Positions 22,257-34,659 of a stretch of 64,000 nt of DNA are shown here, piece by piece. The translations under genes and the position numbers were made by a program. The notes under the pieces were generated by a model. That model was not told the origin of the DNA and searched no databases. It saw only the letters and a program-made list of their open reading frames with translations. Source of the stretch: Apoda limacodes. Its lineage: Eukaryota; Arthropoda; Insecta; Lepidoptera; Limacodidae. Every line of letters begins with the position of its first letter. Position 1 is the stretch's first letter. The stretch is taken from NCBI GenBank assembly GCA_946406115.1, contig OX291553.1, forward strand, positions 10,979,001-11,043,000. The letters run 5' to 3'.

Positions 22257-22820
22257 ATGGCCGAATACCGAGCAACCAAGGCCGGTATCAACGCTGACGC
22301 ACAGGCGAGGATCCACAGCAAGTACAACGATGACATCGCCAGAGAAACCCTGGAATGGATCAAGTTAATAACAGGCGAGGCCATTAACACTACTGGAGAT
22401 GTCGAAAACCTTTACAATGTCCTTAAAGATGGAACTCTGCTCTGTAAGCTAGTCAATTCAATCCAAGAGGGGTCAGTCAAAAAGATCAACCAGTCGACAA
22501 TGGCCTTTAAATGTATGGAGAACATCAACGCTTTCCTAGATGCTGTTAAGAAATTGGGAGTTCCGCCTCAAGAGACATTTCAAACTATTGACCTTTGGGA
22601 GAAGCAAAATCTGTACTCTGTCGTGATTTGCTTACAATCATTAGGGCGAAAGGCTGGAAATTACGGTAAACCGTCCATCGGACCCAAGGAGGCTGACAAG
22701 AACGTTAGAGAATTCAGTGATGAACAGTTGAAAGCTGGTCAAAATGTGATTTCCCTCCAATATGGGACAAACAAAGGTCAGCAGTCCGGTATTTCCTTTG
22801 GCAACAGACGCCAGATGTGA
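22257..22820 (+). CDS. Calponin/transgelin family protein (myophilin-like, CG5023-like)
   Basis: This 187-residue intact single-exon gene encodes an actin-binding protein of the calponin/transgelin family, expected in muscle or the actin cytoskeleton. Residues ~25-135 form one calponin-homology domain: ARETLEWIKLITGE near the start, LKDGTLLCKLVN in the middle, FKCMENINAFL, then TIDLWEKQNLYSVV and LQSLGRKA at its end. A single C-terminal calponin-type repeat follows (VISLQYGTNKGQQSGISFG). Length matches the family (~180-195). The start at 22257 is chosen because it follows an A-rich leader and gives the family's usual N-terminus (MAEYRATKAG). It reads most like the insect myophilin-like/CG5023 group rather than Mp20 or Chd64. 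No intron is seen, whereas calponin-family genes often have several. An upstream non-coding exon cannot be excluded. Confidence 0.9.
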   Translation: MAEYRATKAGINADAQARIHSKYNDDIARETLEWIKLITGEAINTTGDVENLYNVLKDGTLLCKLVNSIQEGSVKKINQSTMAFKCMENINAFLDAVKKLGVPPQETFQTIDLWEKQNLYSVVICLQSLGRKAGNYGKPSIGPKEADKNVREFSDEQLKAGQNVISLQYGTNKGQQSGISFGNRRQM

Positions 22821-22849
22821 TGTTATGTATTGTGTACATGTAATTTATT

Positions 22850-22855
22850 ATTAAA
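22850..22855 (+). terminator. Candidate polyadenylation signal ATTAAA
   Basis: ATTAAA 30 nt after the stop codon at 22818-22820. No AATAAA is seen in the next ~100 nt, so this common variant is the best candidate. Confidence 0.4.
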
Positions 22856-22860
22856 TTATA

Positions 22861-23780
22861 TTTTTTTTTATTTTCTATACGTATTTGTTTCATTTTACTG
22901 TAGGTGTTTAAACTAGGTGTGTCCATTGAGGTGTTCTAAATTAGTTGTAGTTGCTGCATGTAATGTAACATCCATTTGATTAGATAACACCCAAGACTTA
23001 GCAACGCTGAAGTAAGTGTAAATGAAGTGATTTATATTTTACCTAGTTACATAAGTTGATTGCAAAGATTATATAGGAATACTACAAACTTTTAAGGGCA
23101 TTTCGCGTTGCATTTATTTTGCAACTTTGCATTCATCTGTGCATATTTTACTTTCCTTATTATTATCGAAGAATGGTCTGAAACTGTTAGCCATCATCAA
23201 AAATATTTTAGTTGCTGCGCTAGTTATCTTGAAAGTTTAGGTATCAACATATCTGATAAACACATTTTTAACCACCTATCGCTGTCGTGAAGTTTTGTGA
23301 TGACATGCCGCCTGGCCTGGGCAAATTTATTTCTTAATGATCAAATTGTGTAGGTTCTAGTAGGTAGTAAAAGTATTTCTTTTATAAAAGAAAAAAATAT
23401 AATATCTGCATGCGTTCATAAACGTTAAAATTAGGGATGGCCATCATTTGTTGTTATCAACGGGATTAAAATATTAATCTTACAATCAATGGCTACGCGA
23501 ACGAAAATCACAGCACTTAGATAATTTATGTACGACTAATCTTTAATAAATGTCGAAAGCCAAGAATAGGTTCGTATAATTACAAGGGCTGTGCCCTGCT
23601 TTGTACCTATACGTTATACAACCACTTAGAAGACTTTTAAATTCGTATTTGTAAATTCGAATCGTTCTTTTAAGGCTATGGCATACCCTAGCAAAAGCGC
23701 GTCATTTCGACCAGTGTACGAAAACATATTCCACTATTGAAGAATACAAACAGATGAAGTTCCAGGCACGATAGGTGCTA
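22861..23780. other. Intergenic sequence, nothing recognised
   Basis: AT-rich. The small open frame at 23108-23290 has no recognisable motif. Confidence 0.35.
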
Positions 23781-23785
23781 GCATG

Positions 23786-24010
23786 TGACCGCACGTTGAA
23801 AATCTCGATTTTTTCGGTTTTTTGTCAGTATAAAATTCAAATATTTATGAAGGACTATGAAATTAGCAAATTCACTTAGTTATATTAATATATATTGTAT
23901 GAAATAGGAATTAAGAGAATATCACTAGCTTTCCAAACAATGGCACGTTACCGCACGCTAAAAATCTCGTTTTTTCCGGTTTTTTGTCAGTATAAAATTC
24001 GAATATTTAT
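23786..24010. repeat. Diverged direct repeat, ~161 bp period
   Basis: accgcacgttgaaaatctcg followed by ttttttgtcagtataaaatt at about 23788 is repeated at about 23949 with few changes. Only two units are seen. The following DNA (24070-24245) is the block shared with 18.05-18.28 kb. Confidence 0.65.
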
Positions 24011-24249
24011 TTATAACTATGAAATAAGCAAATTCACTTCGTCTTCTAATTAATATTTTAGGGATTAAGAGACTATCACTCTTAGCTTTCCAAACAATTT
24101 CAAGTAAAGCCCAAAAATAGAGCGTCAGAATAATTTTTTTTTTCCTTACTGTTTCAATAGGCAAATTATTTTTATATTAGCAAATTCACTTAAATAAGGT
24201 TTGAACTATAACATTATATTTTTTTCGTCAAAAAGTGTAAACTGTTTGG

Positions 24250-26215
24250 GTATGTGGTGTGCCATCACCTTAACTTTGTTTAATATTTATTTATTTTTAT
24301 GTTATAGACGACTATTTACCTGCTACCACATTCTTATTCATAACTATAATTTTTGTGACAAATAAACTACCTACATACTTTTACTTACGTATAACAATTC
24401 TACCATTTTTTTATTGTTATCTCATGGCAAGCTAAACACTTCTTTATTGTTTTTTATTAAGGGGCTTGAAGTTGGTTTAATTGTTTGAAAAAATTTATTC
24501 CTCTGCAACTTGTTTCTACTCTGTTTTGGCGTTAGATGACGTCATCACATCACCAGTCGACACGTTCATGTCAGCACCCTACAGCGGAAGGCACCGTCAC
24601 GCGTCGGCTGCTGCCGGAAACACGGATATATTTTACATATCCGACCAACATCTACGCATTTTACGAATGTATCAGATACTCTCACCTGGGACGTTTTTAT
24701 TAGGAGTGACAAGGACGGAGGTCACCCTTCTGCGTCACTACAGATATTGACTTTTATATTGTGGTACGAACTGGTACATGGTCGGTCGGTAACTTAGAAA
24801 CGGGGTTGACTCGCTATTTGATTAGAATTTTGCAAGTAGTTTATATTTTTTTTCATAAATTGAATTAGTAAAATTATCCGATAAGTTGGTTTTGTCAGTT
24901 ACGTAAATAAAGTTATTCATGTATTGTTTTAATTTTTATCTATACAGGGTTTTTATCTAAAAAAAAATCTCGGAAAAAATATCTAAAACAATATGATTTT
25001 CAAACAGTTTAAATTTTTGTTTCACATGAAAATATAACATAACTTTTCTTGAGAATCTAGAAAGGACAAAACCTTTCCTTTGATTTAATTGAAATGATTC
25101 GTTCTTTTCGATTTATACAAAATATTTTAAGGCAAAAACGAATACTTAATTAATTATCGTTAAAATAGTCATGTTTTTTTTGAAAACCATATATTTTGTA
25201 TAAATAAATTTGATTTTTATAATAACAAATATCTCAAGATTTTTTTTTCTCTTAACGTAAATAAATTTTCAATTTTTTTTCCGTAGGGTTAAAAGTTTAA
25301 AGATTTAAAGACCTAAGAACTTAAAAACTACTGGACACACAATTCGCGTAATAAAAAAAATCGTTTTAATTCCCACTTACCAATAGAAGTCTTAAAGAAA
25401 CGAAAAGTGAAACAAAAAAAAAAAGGTGAACATATGGTCATAGGTTCATAGACACATATACAACTTTCCTTTTTATTTGACATTTAGTTGCGACCGAATT
25501 TTGTAGTGATATTGCAAATTTAACGAACGCATCTTAGCCAAGCAACGTCTCGTGCAAGATATTAGAAAGTCTGCAAGTAATGTGTTTGAAACAGTTTGTG
25601 CAATTCATTGCAGTTTATCAAAAAGTTGCGCCTGAAATGTTATTTGCTAGTCGTAATGTAATTTATTGATTGAATAGCAAGATATTGAATTTGGAAACTT
25701 TATATTACCGTTACACTATTGATTGGAATATACCTAATGTAGATAGTGTCCAGTTAGCGTACTTATTGGAATACGGCAAAACGATTTTATGAATGTAGGC
25801 TTGTGTTTTAACACAAATCTATAAAATAAACGGTTTTGAAAAGTGCGCTACATCCAAAGCTATTAGATTTATCATTACCATGGATATGATTTCAAAATAA
25901 TCTAGGTTACTTAAATATGGTAATAAGGTTTTTTTATCTTGCTGAAAACACACGACAAAGAACTGGCTATGTTTGGTAATAAAATTTTGTTAGACCCTAA
26001 GCTTGATTGGACTTTTTTTTTAACTGTATTGTACTAACAAATTATAAACCGAGGCATAATTGAAAAGGACTAAAGTCTTTGTTAGGCTTTGAAATCTATA
26101 TAAAACTAATTGGCCGGCAATTCTACGTAGTATATAATAATGTACTATGCATAAAAGTACATAGTATGACCGACTCCTCAATGTCAAACCAAAACTTCTG
26201 AATCTAGAAACGTGA
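24250..26215. other. Intergenic sequence, nothing recognised
   Basis: AT-rich with a GC-richer patch at 24535-24730 (open frame 24481-24750) that shows no family signature and no splice context I trust. Confidence 0.3.
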
Positions 26216-26219
26216 AATT

Positions 26220-26655
26220 TTAAAAATAGGCTGTTTTTATGACGAAAGGTTCCATTAAGGATTTCGCGAAATTCATCCTCTAAAGGGATGAAATTAGGTT
26301 TACCAGCTTGTATGAAAATCTCTCTGTTTTTAAAGTTTAATAATGAAAAATGGGTATGGCCTTTTGATTGAACACTAATAATTACGTGTATCACCGTTTT
26401 TGGAATTTCATATCCTAGGGTATAAAGTAGGGGATGAATAGTATTTGTATGAGAATCCGGTTATTTTTGTAGTTAAAAGCATAAAAATTGATATACAGAC
26501 ACTTGGTTGGAAATAAAAAAATTACGTGTTTCTGAAATTTTTAAACTTTATCCCCTGAGGGCGTAAAATATGGTCAGAACGTCGTTATAGGTTACATCGT
26601 TTTATACGAAAAAAAAATTAAATCGCGCGGGTAAAACCGCGTGGAACCAGTTAGT
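26220..26655 (+). mobile_element. Decayed Helitron-like fragment
   Basis: Contains 'aattcatcctctaaagggatg', 'tatcccctgagggcgtaaaa' and an end gcgggtaaaaccgcgtgg-aaccagttagt, which resembles the 3' region of the lepidopteran Helitron family seen at 39.66 kb. The termini are mutated, so the call is tentative. Confidence 0.4.
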
Positions 26656-29020
26656 TATCGGTACAAAGTATCGCATTAAATACATTTTTAAATATTTAAA
26701 CGACCTACTTAGATAATGGACATTCTCACGTAATGTGATATCGATCATAGTTGCAAGGCTTCCTAAACGGTACACTGATCGACTTGACCATGCCTTTATT
26801 TAACCTTCCAAGTTTTTAGACGAGAATTTATAAAAGAACATCATTCAGCGCTGCATTTGTGGACAAAATCTAATAGGAGTGCTAAGAAGAGACAGCGATG
26901 TATTTCGTATGGGAAGCAGGAGTGACTTGTAGATATTTTATAGCCGATAGCGGTAGCTTTCTAGTTTGTGGTGATTAGACTGAAAGCTTTTAACTGTTAC
27001 GTAATCTGAGAGGTAACGGGATGACTTCCTTCTTTTAGTAACTCTTGTATTTGTTGGTAATAATTATTATGGCTGTTGTTAGATAATAAGGCAGTTATTT
27101 CAGTGGCGTTCTCGTGTCGCCCCTGACGGTTTCCCTGGGGGAGCTATATCAGGATTTTAAAAGTACTGTTTTCTCCCCTAGGCTGGGGAGAAATCGCAAC
27201 TTGCTTTCTAATTTCAGACAGTTGATAAATTAAACAAGCAGTTACATTATTAGTACAATATACAACTGGCCCGTAAAATCTTCGCCCTCATCTATTTCGA
27301 AAGTATAAATTCCTAAGGACACCATGTGTTTCTGCCAGACAATATAATAAAAGTGTCTTAGAAGTCTCGCGGACATTTGGTTTTTAGTAATCTTAATTGC
27401 GAATACAAAAAGGCGTTTATTACAGCGTAGGTATAAAGCTTCCTTATTTTAACAGCACTTTGTCAGTGGCACTGTTGTAATGATGTGCTCACCACCTGTC
27501 AAGCGGGACTAAATTGGTTATTTAAAAGAGGCTGTCCTCCATATTATGATGTGGGTATGTATGCAGCCACTGGTAACCTATTCTTAAGGTTTCCAGATGA
27601 CATGAATTTTCCTGACATGTCCTGAATTTTAGCCGTCTGTCAGGTTAACAGGGAAAATATGAAATTTTGCAGAATGTTTAATAACAAGAAAAAAGTATAA
27701 GAAATCAAAATGAAAATATTTATTAAACCGATTAATCACAAAAATAGTAATAAAGGAATCAATTTTTAAGAATTAAATTGTTTCTTCTGGTCCGGTAACT
27801 GTTCGTATTTCATGATAATTTATAAAATGATGTTAAAAAAATGGAAAAGAGGTAGAGAAAAAACCTCTTAAGATTGACAAAAATTACATTTCAAAAGTCA
27901 GGAACTTTATTGCAGCCAGGGATTTTGTGAGGCAAACTCATTTTTGAATCAGGCAACCCTACCTATTCGGGAAAATTCTGTATCAGGCAAATAGAAGAAA
28001 TGGAGCTATGCATGCATACCTCATGAAATAGTATATTATATTACTGAACACAATTAGAGTCATGTGAATTCGTGAAATCTACAATGTACGGAATGGCGTT
28101 ATTCCGTCGTGTAATAAGTGCATTTCTCACGTATTATGAATGACAAGTTCTTGTTAAAATGTAGATATTCATTTATATTAAACCCTCTTATCTGGTTTCA
28201 TAGGTAATGACTAGATTCTTCCTTTTTTTTTTACGTCTGAGGTTGAAGACTAGTTTAATTCACTCATTTCTGATGTTCAAGCTGTAAGTGGATTAAAAAA
28301 AAACGTGCAAGTCAGTCAGCCTCTCAGACTAAGAGTTTCTTGCTGAATAATATTTATTTTGAAATCTGTTAAATATCAACAGTTTTCTGGTAAAAAAATG
28401 TGTAAAACTTCACTTTTCAGTCATATAAATTCACCTTAGACCATATTAAGAAACAGTATTGAGGAATGGATTCACCATTGGTCTCATAGGAAGTCAAAGT
28501 GGTTGGTTTAATGAGATTTTTTCCCACGTTGTCATGTACATGTGTGTGTATGTGTGTATTGAACCACTTGTTACCATGCACTGGGGAATAGCTATGTCGT
28601 TATATAAATAAACATATACATACTTACCTATATAAATTATTTTACATTTTTCGGATTACAAACGTGGAAGATTGGGTGTATTCGTAAAAAGGTGTCAGAA
28701 TAATCAAAATCATCGTTTAGGTATTGTCCGTATTTACGAAATCTAAAAAGTATACCTAATTAATTATTATCTAGAGAAATCTGACTAGTTACACATTATA
28801 TCATTTCTATTATATATTTGTTAACAAAAATGCAGTAATAAAAATATAGAATGAGAATAGTTATACTAATTAAACTTAAAGTGAAAGCGTACCACACTTA
28901 TGGTACGTTGATGGTAAGCACTCAAGATGCTCGCTTAACAAGCGAACTTATGGCAATTTTAGAGAAAGCTGTCCACGAAATGCGGTTCCCGTAGACTTTA
29001 TGTACTTTTTGGTATGAACT
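26656..29020. other. Intergenic sequence, no gene recognised
   Basis: A (TG)n-rich patch lies at ~28540-28560. No exon or classifiable repeat was recognised. Confidence 0.3.
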
Positions 29021-29023
29021 ACA

Positions 29024-29224
29024 CAATACCCTGTCTGTCTATTACCTCTTCACGCTTAAACCGCTCTACCGATTTAGATGAAATTTAGCATGGATGGATT
29101 TAGTTTGAGTCCCGGGAGAGGACAAATGTAAGTCGGTTTTTTTTTTCTATAATTGAGGAGTTGCCGTTGAAATCCTACACCGATAACCGAATTTAGGGCG
29201 GGTATAACCGCAGACAAAAGCTAG
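29024..29224 (+). mobile_element. 5'-truncated Helitron fragment
   Basis: It carries the lepidopteran Helitron body (ctgtctgtct, accgatttagatgaaattta, gtttgagtcccggg, aatttagggcgggtataacc) and ends AAAAGCTAG before T. The usual 5' start (TC..tactaatatta) is missing. Confidence 0.65.
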
Positions 29225-29662
29225 TTTAATATAATTAGTGCAACGAAACAGATATTGCAATATGTTTTGTCAAAATATTTAAGTTTTTTTCTTAAATCAA
29301 CTCTAAAGTCACAAGTCAATGTCGGTTTTTTTTTCTTATGTTGTCCATAAGGTTTCGCGACAAGTATAACTGTCTACTTACCTTAAATACGTTTGACACA
29401 TATATTATTCATATAAAAAACAAGTATGCATAAATTAGTGAAAGAACAGTGTTAACTGCTAACAGCAGTGGTCGGAAGTTTGAAGGCTGGCGACATTCAC
29501 TTCAAACTTTATTGATCATTTGTCACAACTTTCGTCGAAGTAGGTTATCAAACTAAAATTTCTTTTTTTGTGTTGACATATTAAGCTTATTGTAGGTATG
29601 TTTTTATTTGATTCTTATTAAAATTATGTAACGAAATAATCATTTTCACGTAATTTCCTTTG

Positions 29663-30096
29663 GGGGGCGTCCATAAATTACGTGAGGTGTTTTTTAAAGT
29701 TTTCTGCCCCTCCGTCCCTTCCTGGGTAGATGTCGTGAGATTTCATTCAACCCCCTCCTCCATCCCCCAATCTCACGTGAAATATTTCAAAATGTGGGTT
29801 TCTTACGTAAACGCGTTGGATTGTTATTGTATAACGTCGAAGTATCGAATGAAATAATTTTCTTTCGAACGAATTAGTGAATGATCTTAATCATATTACG
29901 ATTACGCTTAAGATTAAATCTTAAGCATGTACAATCTGGAATTAAATGGACCAAAATAGTATATTTTTTTTTTGTTTCAATCAGAAAATTTGCGTGATAT
30001 ATGCCAAGACCCTCCTCTCTCCAACGTAAGATTAGATGAGATTTGACTCGACCCCCTCCCCGCCTTAAACATCTCACGTAATTTATGGACGCCCCC
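29663..30096. mobile_element. MITE, 434 bp, with 24-bp perfect terminal inverted repeats
   Basis: Positions 29663-29686 (GGGGGCGTCCATAAATTACG then TGAG) are the exact reverse complement of 30073-30096. The trinucleotide TTG flanks both ends (29660-29662 and 30097-30099), a likely 3-bp target duplication. Subterminal parts are also complementary (C-rich ccccctcc blocks). The interior has no transposase. A 3-bp duplication would fit a PIF/Harbinger relationship, but I did not identify the superfamily. Confidence 0.85.
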
Positions 30097-30239
30097 TTGT
30101 AGGATTAAATCTGTCCAATTCATTATTTTAACTTCTTAGTTACTTATACTTAGTTCTTAAAGAACTGCCAAAAAGGTTTATTATTCTGTCCCTACCCTGG
30201 TTTCTCATTTCGCACTTATTATCTAACGATCTAACAGTC

Positions 30240-30340
30240 GAGCGGCCACTAGTTCAATAAACGTCCCGTCACTGAGCCAGCGCGATAAACTATGGCCTAA
30301 GGAGATATCTGTAGCCTGCAGTGGGACGTATAACTAAGCA
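30240..30340 (+). mobile_element. 3' fragment of the 5S-derived SINE family
   Basis: agtcgagcggccact, ataaactatggcctaaggag and cctgcagtgggacgtata align in order with the body of the copies at 10.9 and 62.7 kb. The 5S-like head is missing. Confidence 0.45.
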
Positions 30341-31019
30341 AGCGAAGGAACTAGTAAACAATACATAATACACACAGTTTGAACATACCATACCATGAAT
30401 AAGTAAATTTAAATGTCTACTTAGATACGGATGCCGCTTCGATGCCCAACTAGTACATATTTTTTGCAATAGTGCGCAGTTTCCCCCATACATTTGTCAG
30501 TTGGCTGTCATATGGGTGGTACAGGATGGCAAGCAGCATCAATTGATATGGCCCTGCTCCAGCGATTATTTATTTGTTAATCTGTCGGTTTTAATGCAGT
30601 TTGACCTTATCAATAAGCTCCGTAGCTGTCAATTGTCTTTAATACGCTGCTATTACTTATACTGATTAAACCTTATTACTGAGGAATATTTTACATGATT
30701 TTAGTACTCTTTGTAAGATATAGGTAATTATATTAGGTGTTTTGAGATAATTTTTTGTAACCCCAAATTGGGTAACGCGTACAAACCGAATAATAACTTT
30801 GGCACACACACACACGAATTATAATTGGTCAAGAATTTCTGAGAAACTATGGGTTACCTTTAAGTACCTTTTTGTTTTTAATTTTTAAATATCTCAATTT
30901 TATGGAGTAATTTTGATCTTGTAAAGGTGCCTGCTCTGTTCTTTTCAATGAACCAGAATCATGCTGAGACCTAATCATAAAGATATCTACCATTAGAATA
31001 GTCTTAAGTCCGCGATTTT

Positions 31020-31240
31020 TAACCATGAAGTACTGCTGCCGTCACTGGGCGGGTGCACCCGGATACCAGCTTGGACCTTTTGTCAAAGACTAGCTAAGGA
31101 AATTCTCGACCATCCCAAACCCGCAAGACGCACGGTCCTCCCCTGGTGTGGCAAACGTCCTTAGGCTACAGTGACAGTTTAACATTAGGCGGACCGTAAG
31201 CTTGTTTGCCACGTTGGAGGTAGGTATAAATAAATCCAAT
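31020..31240 (+). mobile_element. CR1/Jockey-type 3' tail relic
   Basis: cactgggcgggtgcacccgg then ataccagcttgga is the RT C-terminal 'HLWAGAP'-like region shared with 33.6 kb. Then comes the terminal segment aggcggaccgtaagcttgtt, tgccac. The middle is deleted. Confidence 0.6.
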
Positions 31241-31890
31241 TTGTTCCACATCTATCTCAGAAAGGTTGAACTCACTAACATAAATCTTTTTGACAATTAA
31301 TGAGGTACCTACTCAATCCAGCTGTTTTTACGTGATTTAGGAATATTTTTTATGAAGCAATAGTTTTAGTTTATATTCTATTAATAAAATGTTATCTGTC
31401 AATCAATACAAACTGCGCAAGTTATAATTGTAAAATGTTTTGATTGATAACTTCCTTTGTATTAACGTAATTTCCTTTGTGGTTTATCTTTCGGTATCAT
31501 TAAAACAATAAAATAAAATATGACCTGCGATACCTGTAATTAAGGAAAACTTTGAATTGTCAGAATTTTTTTCCATATAAAAGAATTATTTTATTAATTT
31601 TTTTAAGTGTTTTGTAAATATAGAAGAATTATATAACCACAGATTATTATATAATACTTACTAGTAATATAACTAAATTAGTAGATTTTTATGAAATCAT
31701 AAAAGAAAATTCATACTCTCACCAAGGGCAGGTTTTATAAACATTCCAGTGTTTTTGCGGTTGCGGTTACACACACAGACAGACACACAGTCTTTTACCA
31801 CATATACAATACAATATTAAGATAAAATTTAAAATAAAAAAAAATCTGAACATTCAGTAATATTATCAGGAAATAAACTACATATTTCTG
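31241..31890. other. AT-rich intergenic sequence, nothing recognised
   Basis: Nothing recognised apart from a short acacacacagacagacacac patch at ~31769-31790. Confidence 0.3.
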
Positions 31891-31895
31891 GTAAT

Positions 31896-32040
31896 GACGA
31901 ATTTACTTAAAAGTCAGAGAGTTGGTCAGTATGTTGTGTTTATTATGAATTTACCGAAAAGTCAGACATTTCGTCAGTATATCTTCTAGTTGTGTTAATT
32001 ATGAATATACCGAAAAGTGAGACTTTTAGTCAGGAAATCG
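31896..32040. repeat. Short tandem repeat, ~50-56 bp unit, three copies
   Basis: Units begin atgaatttaccgaaaagtca at about 31896 (diverged), 31945 and 32001. Each continues gac-tt-gtcag-at and tgtgtt-att-atgaat. Unit length varies slightly. Confidence 0.6.
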
Positions 32041-32224
32041 TACTAGTTACAGATAATTAATTACCAACAGTCTTAGGACTAATTTACAAACCATTCAACT
32101 TTACAAAAACACCACAAAATCTACTTCTAGCCGCTGTATTATCTTATCTCGTCCAAGGCTGTGAGACAATGAGCATTCTTGTCGGCGAACCATTACATTC
32201 GGTTTACTTCTAGATTAACATATA

Positions 32225-32330
32225 TTTCTGTTTTTGTTTGATGAAATACCTATAAAATAAATAGATTTTTTGTGTTAAAATGCTTTAAGTGTCCTGTGAT
32301 TTGGTTTAAGGTGTCCCGAAAGTGTTTTTG
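32225..32330 (+). other. Candidate upstream untranslated exon end (splice donor at 32331)
   Basis: A consensus donor (ttttg|GTAAGTGC) at 32331, in a stretch with no open frame, could end a non-coding first exon of myosin VI, whose first coding exon at 38689 has a clear acceptor and so needs an upstream exon. This is only one of several possible donors between 22.9 and 38.7 kb. Confidence 0.15.
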
Positions 32331-32782
32331 GTAAGTGCAAACTGTTGTTTTAATAGGTATTTTTGAAATCAGTGATAGGATGTCGGCAATTTATGATTAT
32401 AATATTGCAAATTGATTGTAGAAGCTTCGTTGTATTTACAGTTTTTTACGTAACTACGTAAATAACTGATACATATAATAAATTTATCACTTTCTCGAAT
32501 ATGTTAATCTTTCCAATGTATTTTGTTCAAACGTACCTACTTACGCCTTTTTTCACTAAGGACCTGCTAGAGAAGCTATGTTAACATAAGATTAGTGCTT
32601 TAGGTAATTGGCCTTTGGGGAGATTACGTTCAATAAATATCCTGGGTCGTTATGCCATGCCATGCTATTTTGTTCAAAAATAATAATTTGTTCACATAGG
32701 GCCTGTTTTTTGAAGTTCCAATTGATTGCAAATTTAGCAATTGCGACACTGACGTGCGCCTATAGTCGATCGCGTCAGCGAA

Positions 32783-33424
32783 ATTAATCTATGAAAATGG
32801 CTACTCTAGAGCACGCGGTGTTTTCCTATATGACGCGGGCACGATATTACAGAAAGTTACAAACTCGCAAAAATACTAGACACACAGGACAGCGAATAGG
32901 TTTTTTTTTTATACAGAACGGTAAGAAATAGCACGAAACATAATACAATCACAATAGCTGAAAAATCATATTCATACTATGCTTTTTTACTAAAAAAAAA
33001 AACTTACAAAATACGCTTATTCCGCATCCGTTCATCTTCTGTGCTGTTAGGTCGCTTACACAACAATAGGTTGTGTTCCCAATCCCAACCTAAACAAAAA
33101 GAATAAAAAACTGCGTAGGTAAACTGTAAACAATGGATCAACCATTATTATAAAGACAAATTAGGCAATATTTTGCAAGTTGTCTTGTCTTACAATATCT
33201 CAAAGTCAAGAGGGCAATCATGCGCGAAATCGTAACAGATTTAGCAATGCCCCCGTAATTTTCCACTATGAAAACGGGCCACCGAAAATTTGTTAATCTA
33301 TGAAAATGAAGGAGGCTACTCTAGCGCACGCGGTTTTTTCGTCTACGTGATAGTAGAAAAAGTTAAAAACTCGCAAAAACACTAGACACATAGGTTAGCG
33401 AATAGATTTTTATACGGAACGGTA
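32783..33424. repeat. Direct repeat pair of ~140 bp, ~508 bp apart
   Basis: 32783-32925 and 33292-33424 share ttaatctatgaaaatg, ggctactctag-gcacgcggt, aaactcgcaaaaa-actagac and gcgaatag-tttttatac-gaacggtaa in order, with a small indel. Confidence 0.65.
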
Positions 33425-33599
33425 ATGGCATTTATGATATATTTTCTTTGGAGACTAGCCTTCCGGTAGTCTTAAACGAAGTGGAATTATATCTATGTAA
33501 GTAATATATTTATAATGTATTGTAAATTTCTATGAAGATTTGTGTATTTGTAAGATTGATGTACTACTTTGTATGACTTTATAAGTTACTAGGAGTTTA

Positions 33600-33850
33600 C
33601 TAGTTTTAGCTGCCATCTCTGGGCGGGTGCACCCTAGTACCAGCTTGGCCCATTTGACTATTCAACGACGGGCTGTGAGAATTGTCGACGATCCCAATCT
33701 CACGTGCCGTATCGCGCCCTTAAGTCTTAGGAGAGACTTTGCAACGCTCGAGTAATACCCCTGGTGTTGCAAGCGTCCATAGGCTACGGTGGCCGCTTAT
33801 CATCAGGCGGACCGTAAGCTTGTTTGTCACCTTAGTGGTATTAAAAAAAA
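33600..33850 (+). mobile_element. CR1/Jockey-type 3' end (internally deleted)
   Basis: Reads on the plus strand into RT C-terminal remnants (HLWAGAP-like, then RRAVRIVDDPNLT at about 33664-33702). It then jumps to the terminal tail GVASVHRLRWPLIIRRT and a short A-run. The segment expected between them is deleted. Confidence 0.7.
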
Positions 33851-34659
33851 AGTTATATATGAATTTTAAATTGTCTGGCCTGTCTGTCTGCGTCAAAAAC
33901 AAAAAGACGTATAATATTTAAAGTCAACATTGTCATTTTAAATATAAAAAAACCTTTCCGCACTTATGCATATTCGAGAAAATGTCAAATAATTCCAGAA
34001 ATCTAAGCAATTTCCTCTTTGTATTTTTTAAATTTCTGATGCTTTTTCCTCTAAAAAAACCGCGGAAATTAGTCACTGCCTTTTGCCAATGCCAAGGTTT
34101 AGGCAGGCCGTTCTTACCGTATTTAGTAACCTGCTTCAAGATACTGGTTTTAGAGATGAGATGTCGGTCGAAGTGGGCCGGTCAACCGTTTCGAACCGGT
34201 AAAGATGCGCTGCTGTATGCACTCGCCTGTTTGACCTGGTCTCATACTCGAGCCTCATAAATAATGTTACGTTACCGTTTGGAGGTCAGAGGAAAAAACT
34301 TTACGTATTTTGCGGTTATATAGATATTTAAAACATTTTTTGTCAATAAATGCCTGATACAGGTAGCACTGCTCCGTACTTACTAATACAATTTAATATA
34401 TATACATATAAATGCTAGTCTGCAGAAATATTTTGTTATTCATAGATATTTTTCCGCATAACAGAGTAATATATTAGTTTTTAAATAATGTATTTTTTTT
34501 TGTAATATCACGTTTGTAAATTATAATTCCAACATTATGAATTCTAAAATCTTATTGATATAGAAGATCGATATTAAAAATCAGAAGAGATCAGGGTAAA
34601 GGTTACGGTAGTGTGCCACTGACAGTGCCTGGTTTTATTAAACTTTTTATTGACTTCAA

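Noticed and set aside
24481..24750. 89-codon open frame in a GC-richer patch
   Set aside because: No family signature and no splice or promoter support; the patch may be an unrecognised repeat.
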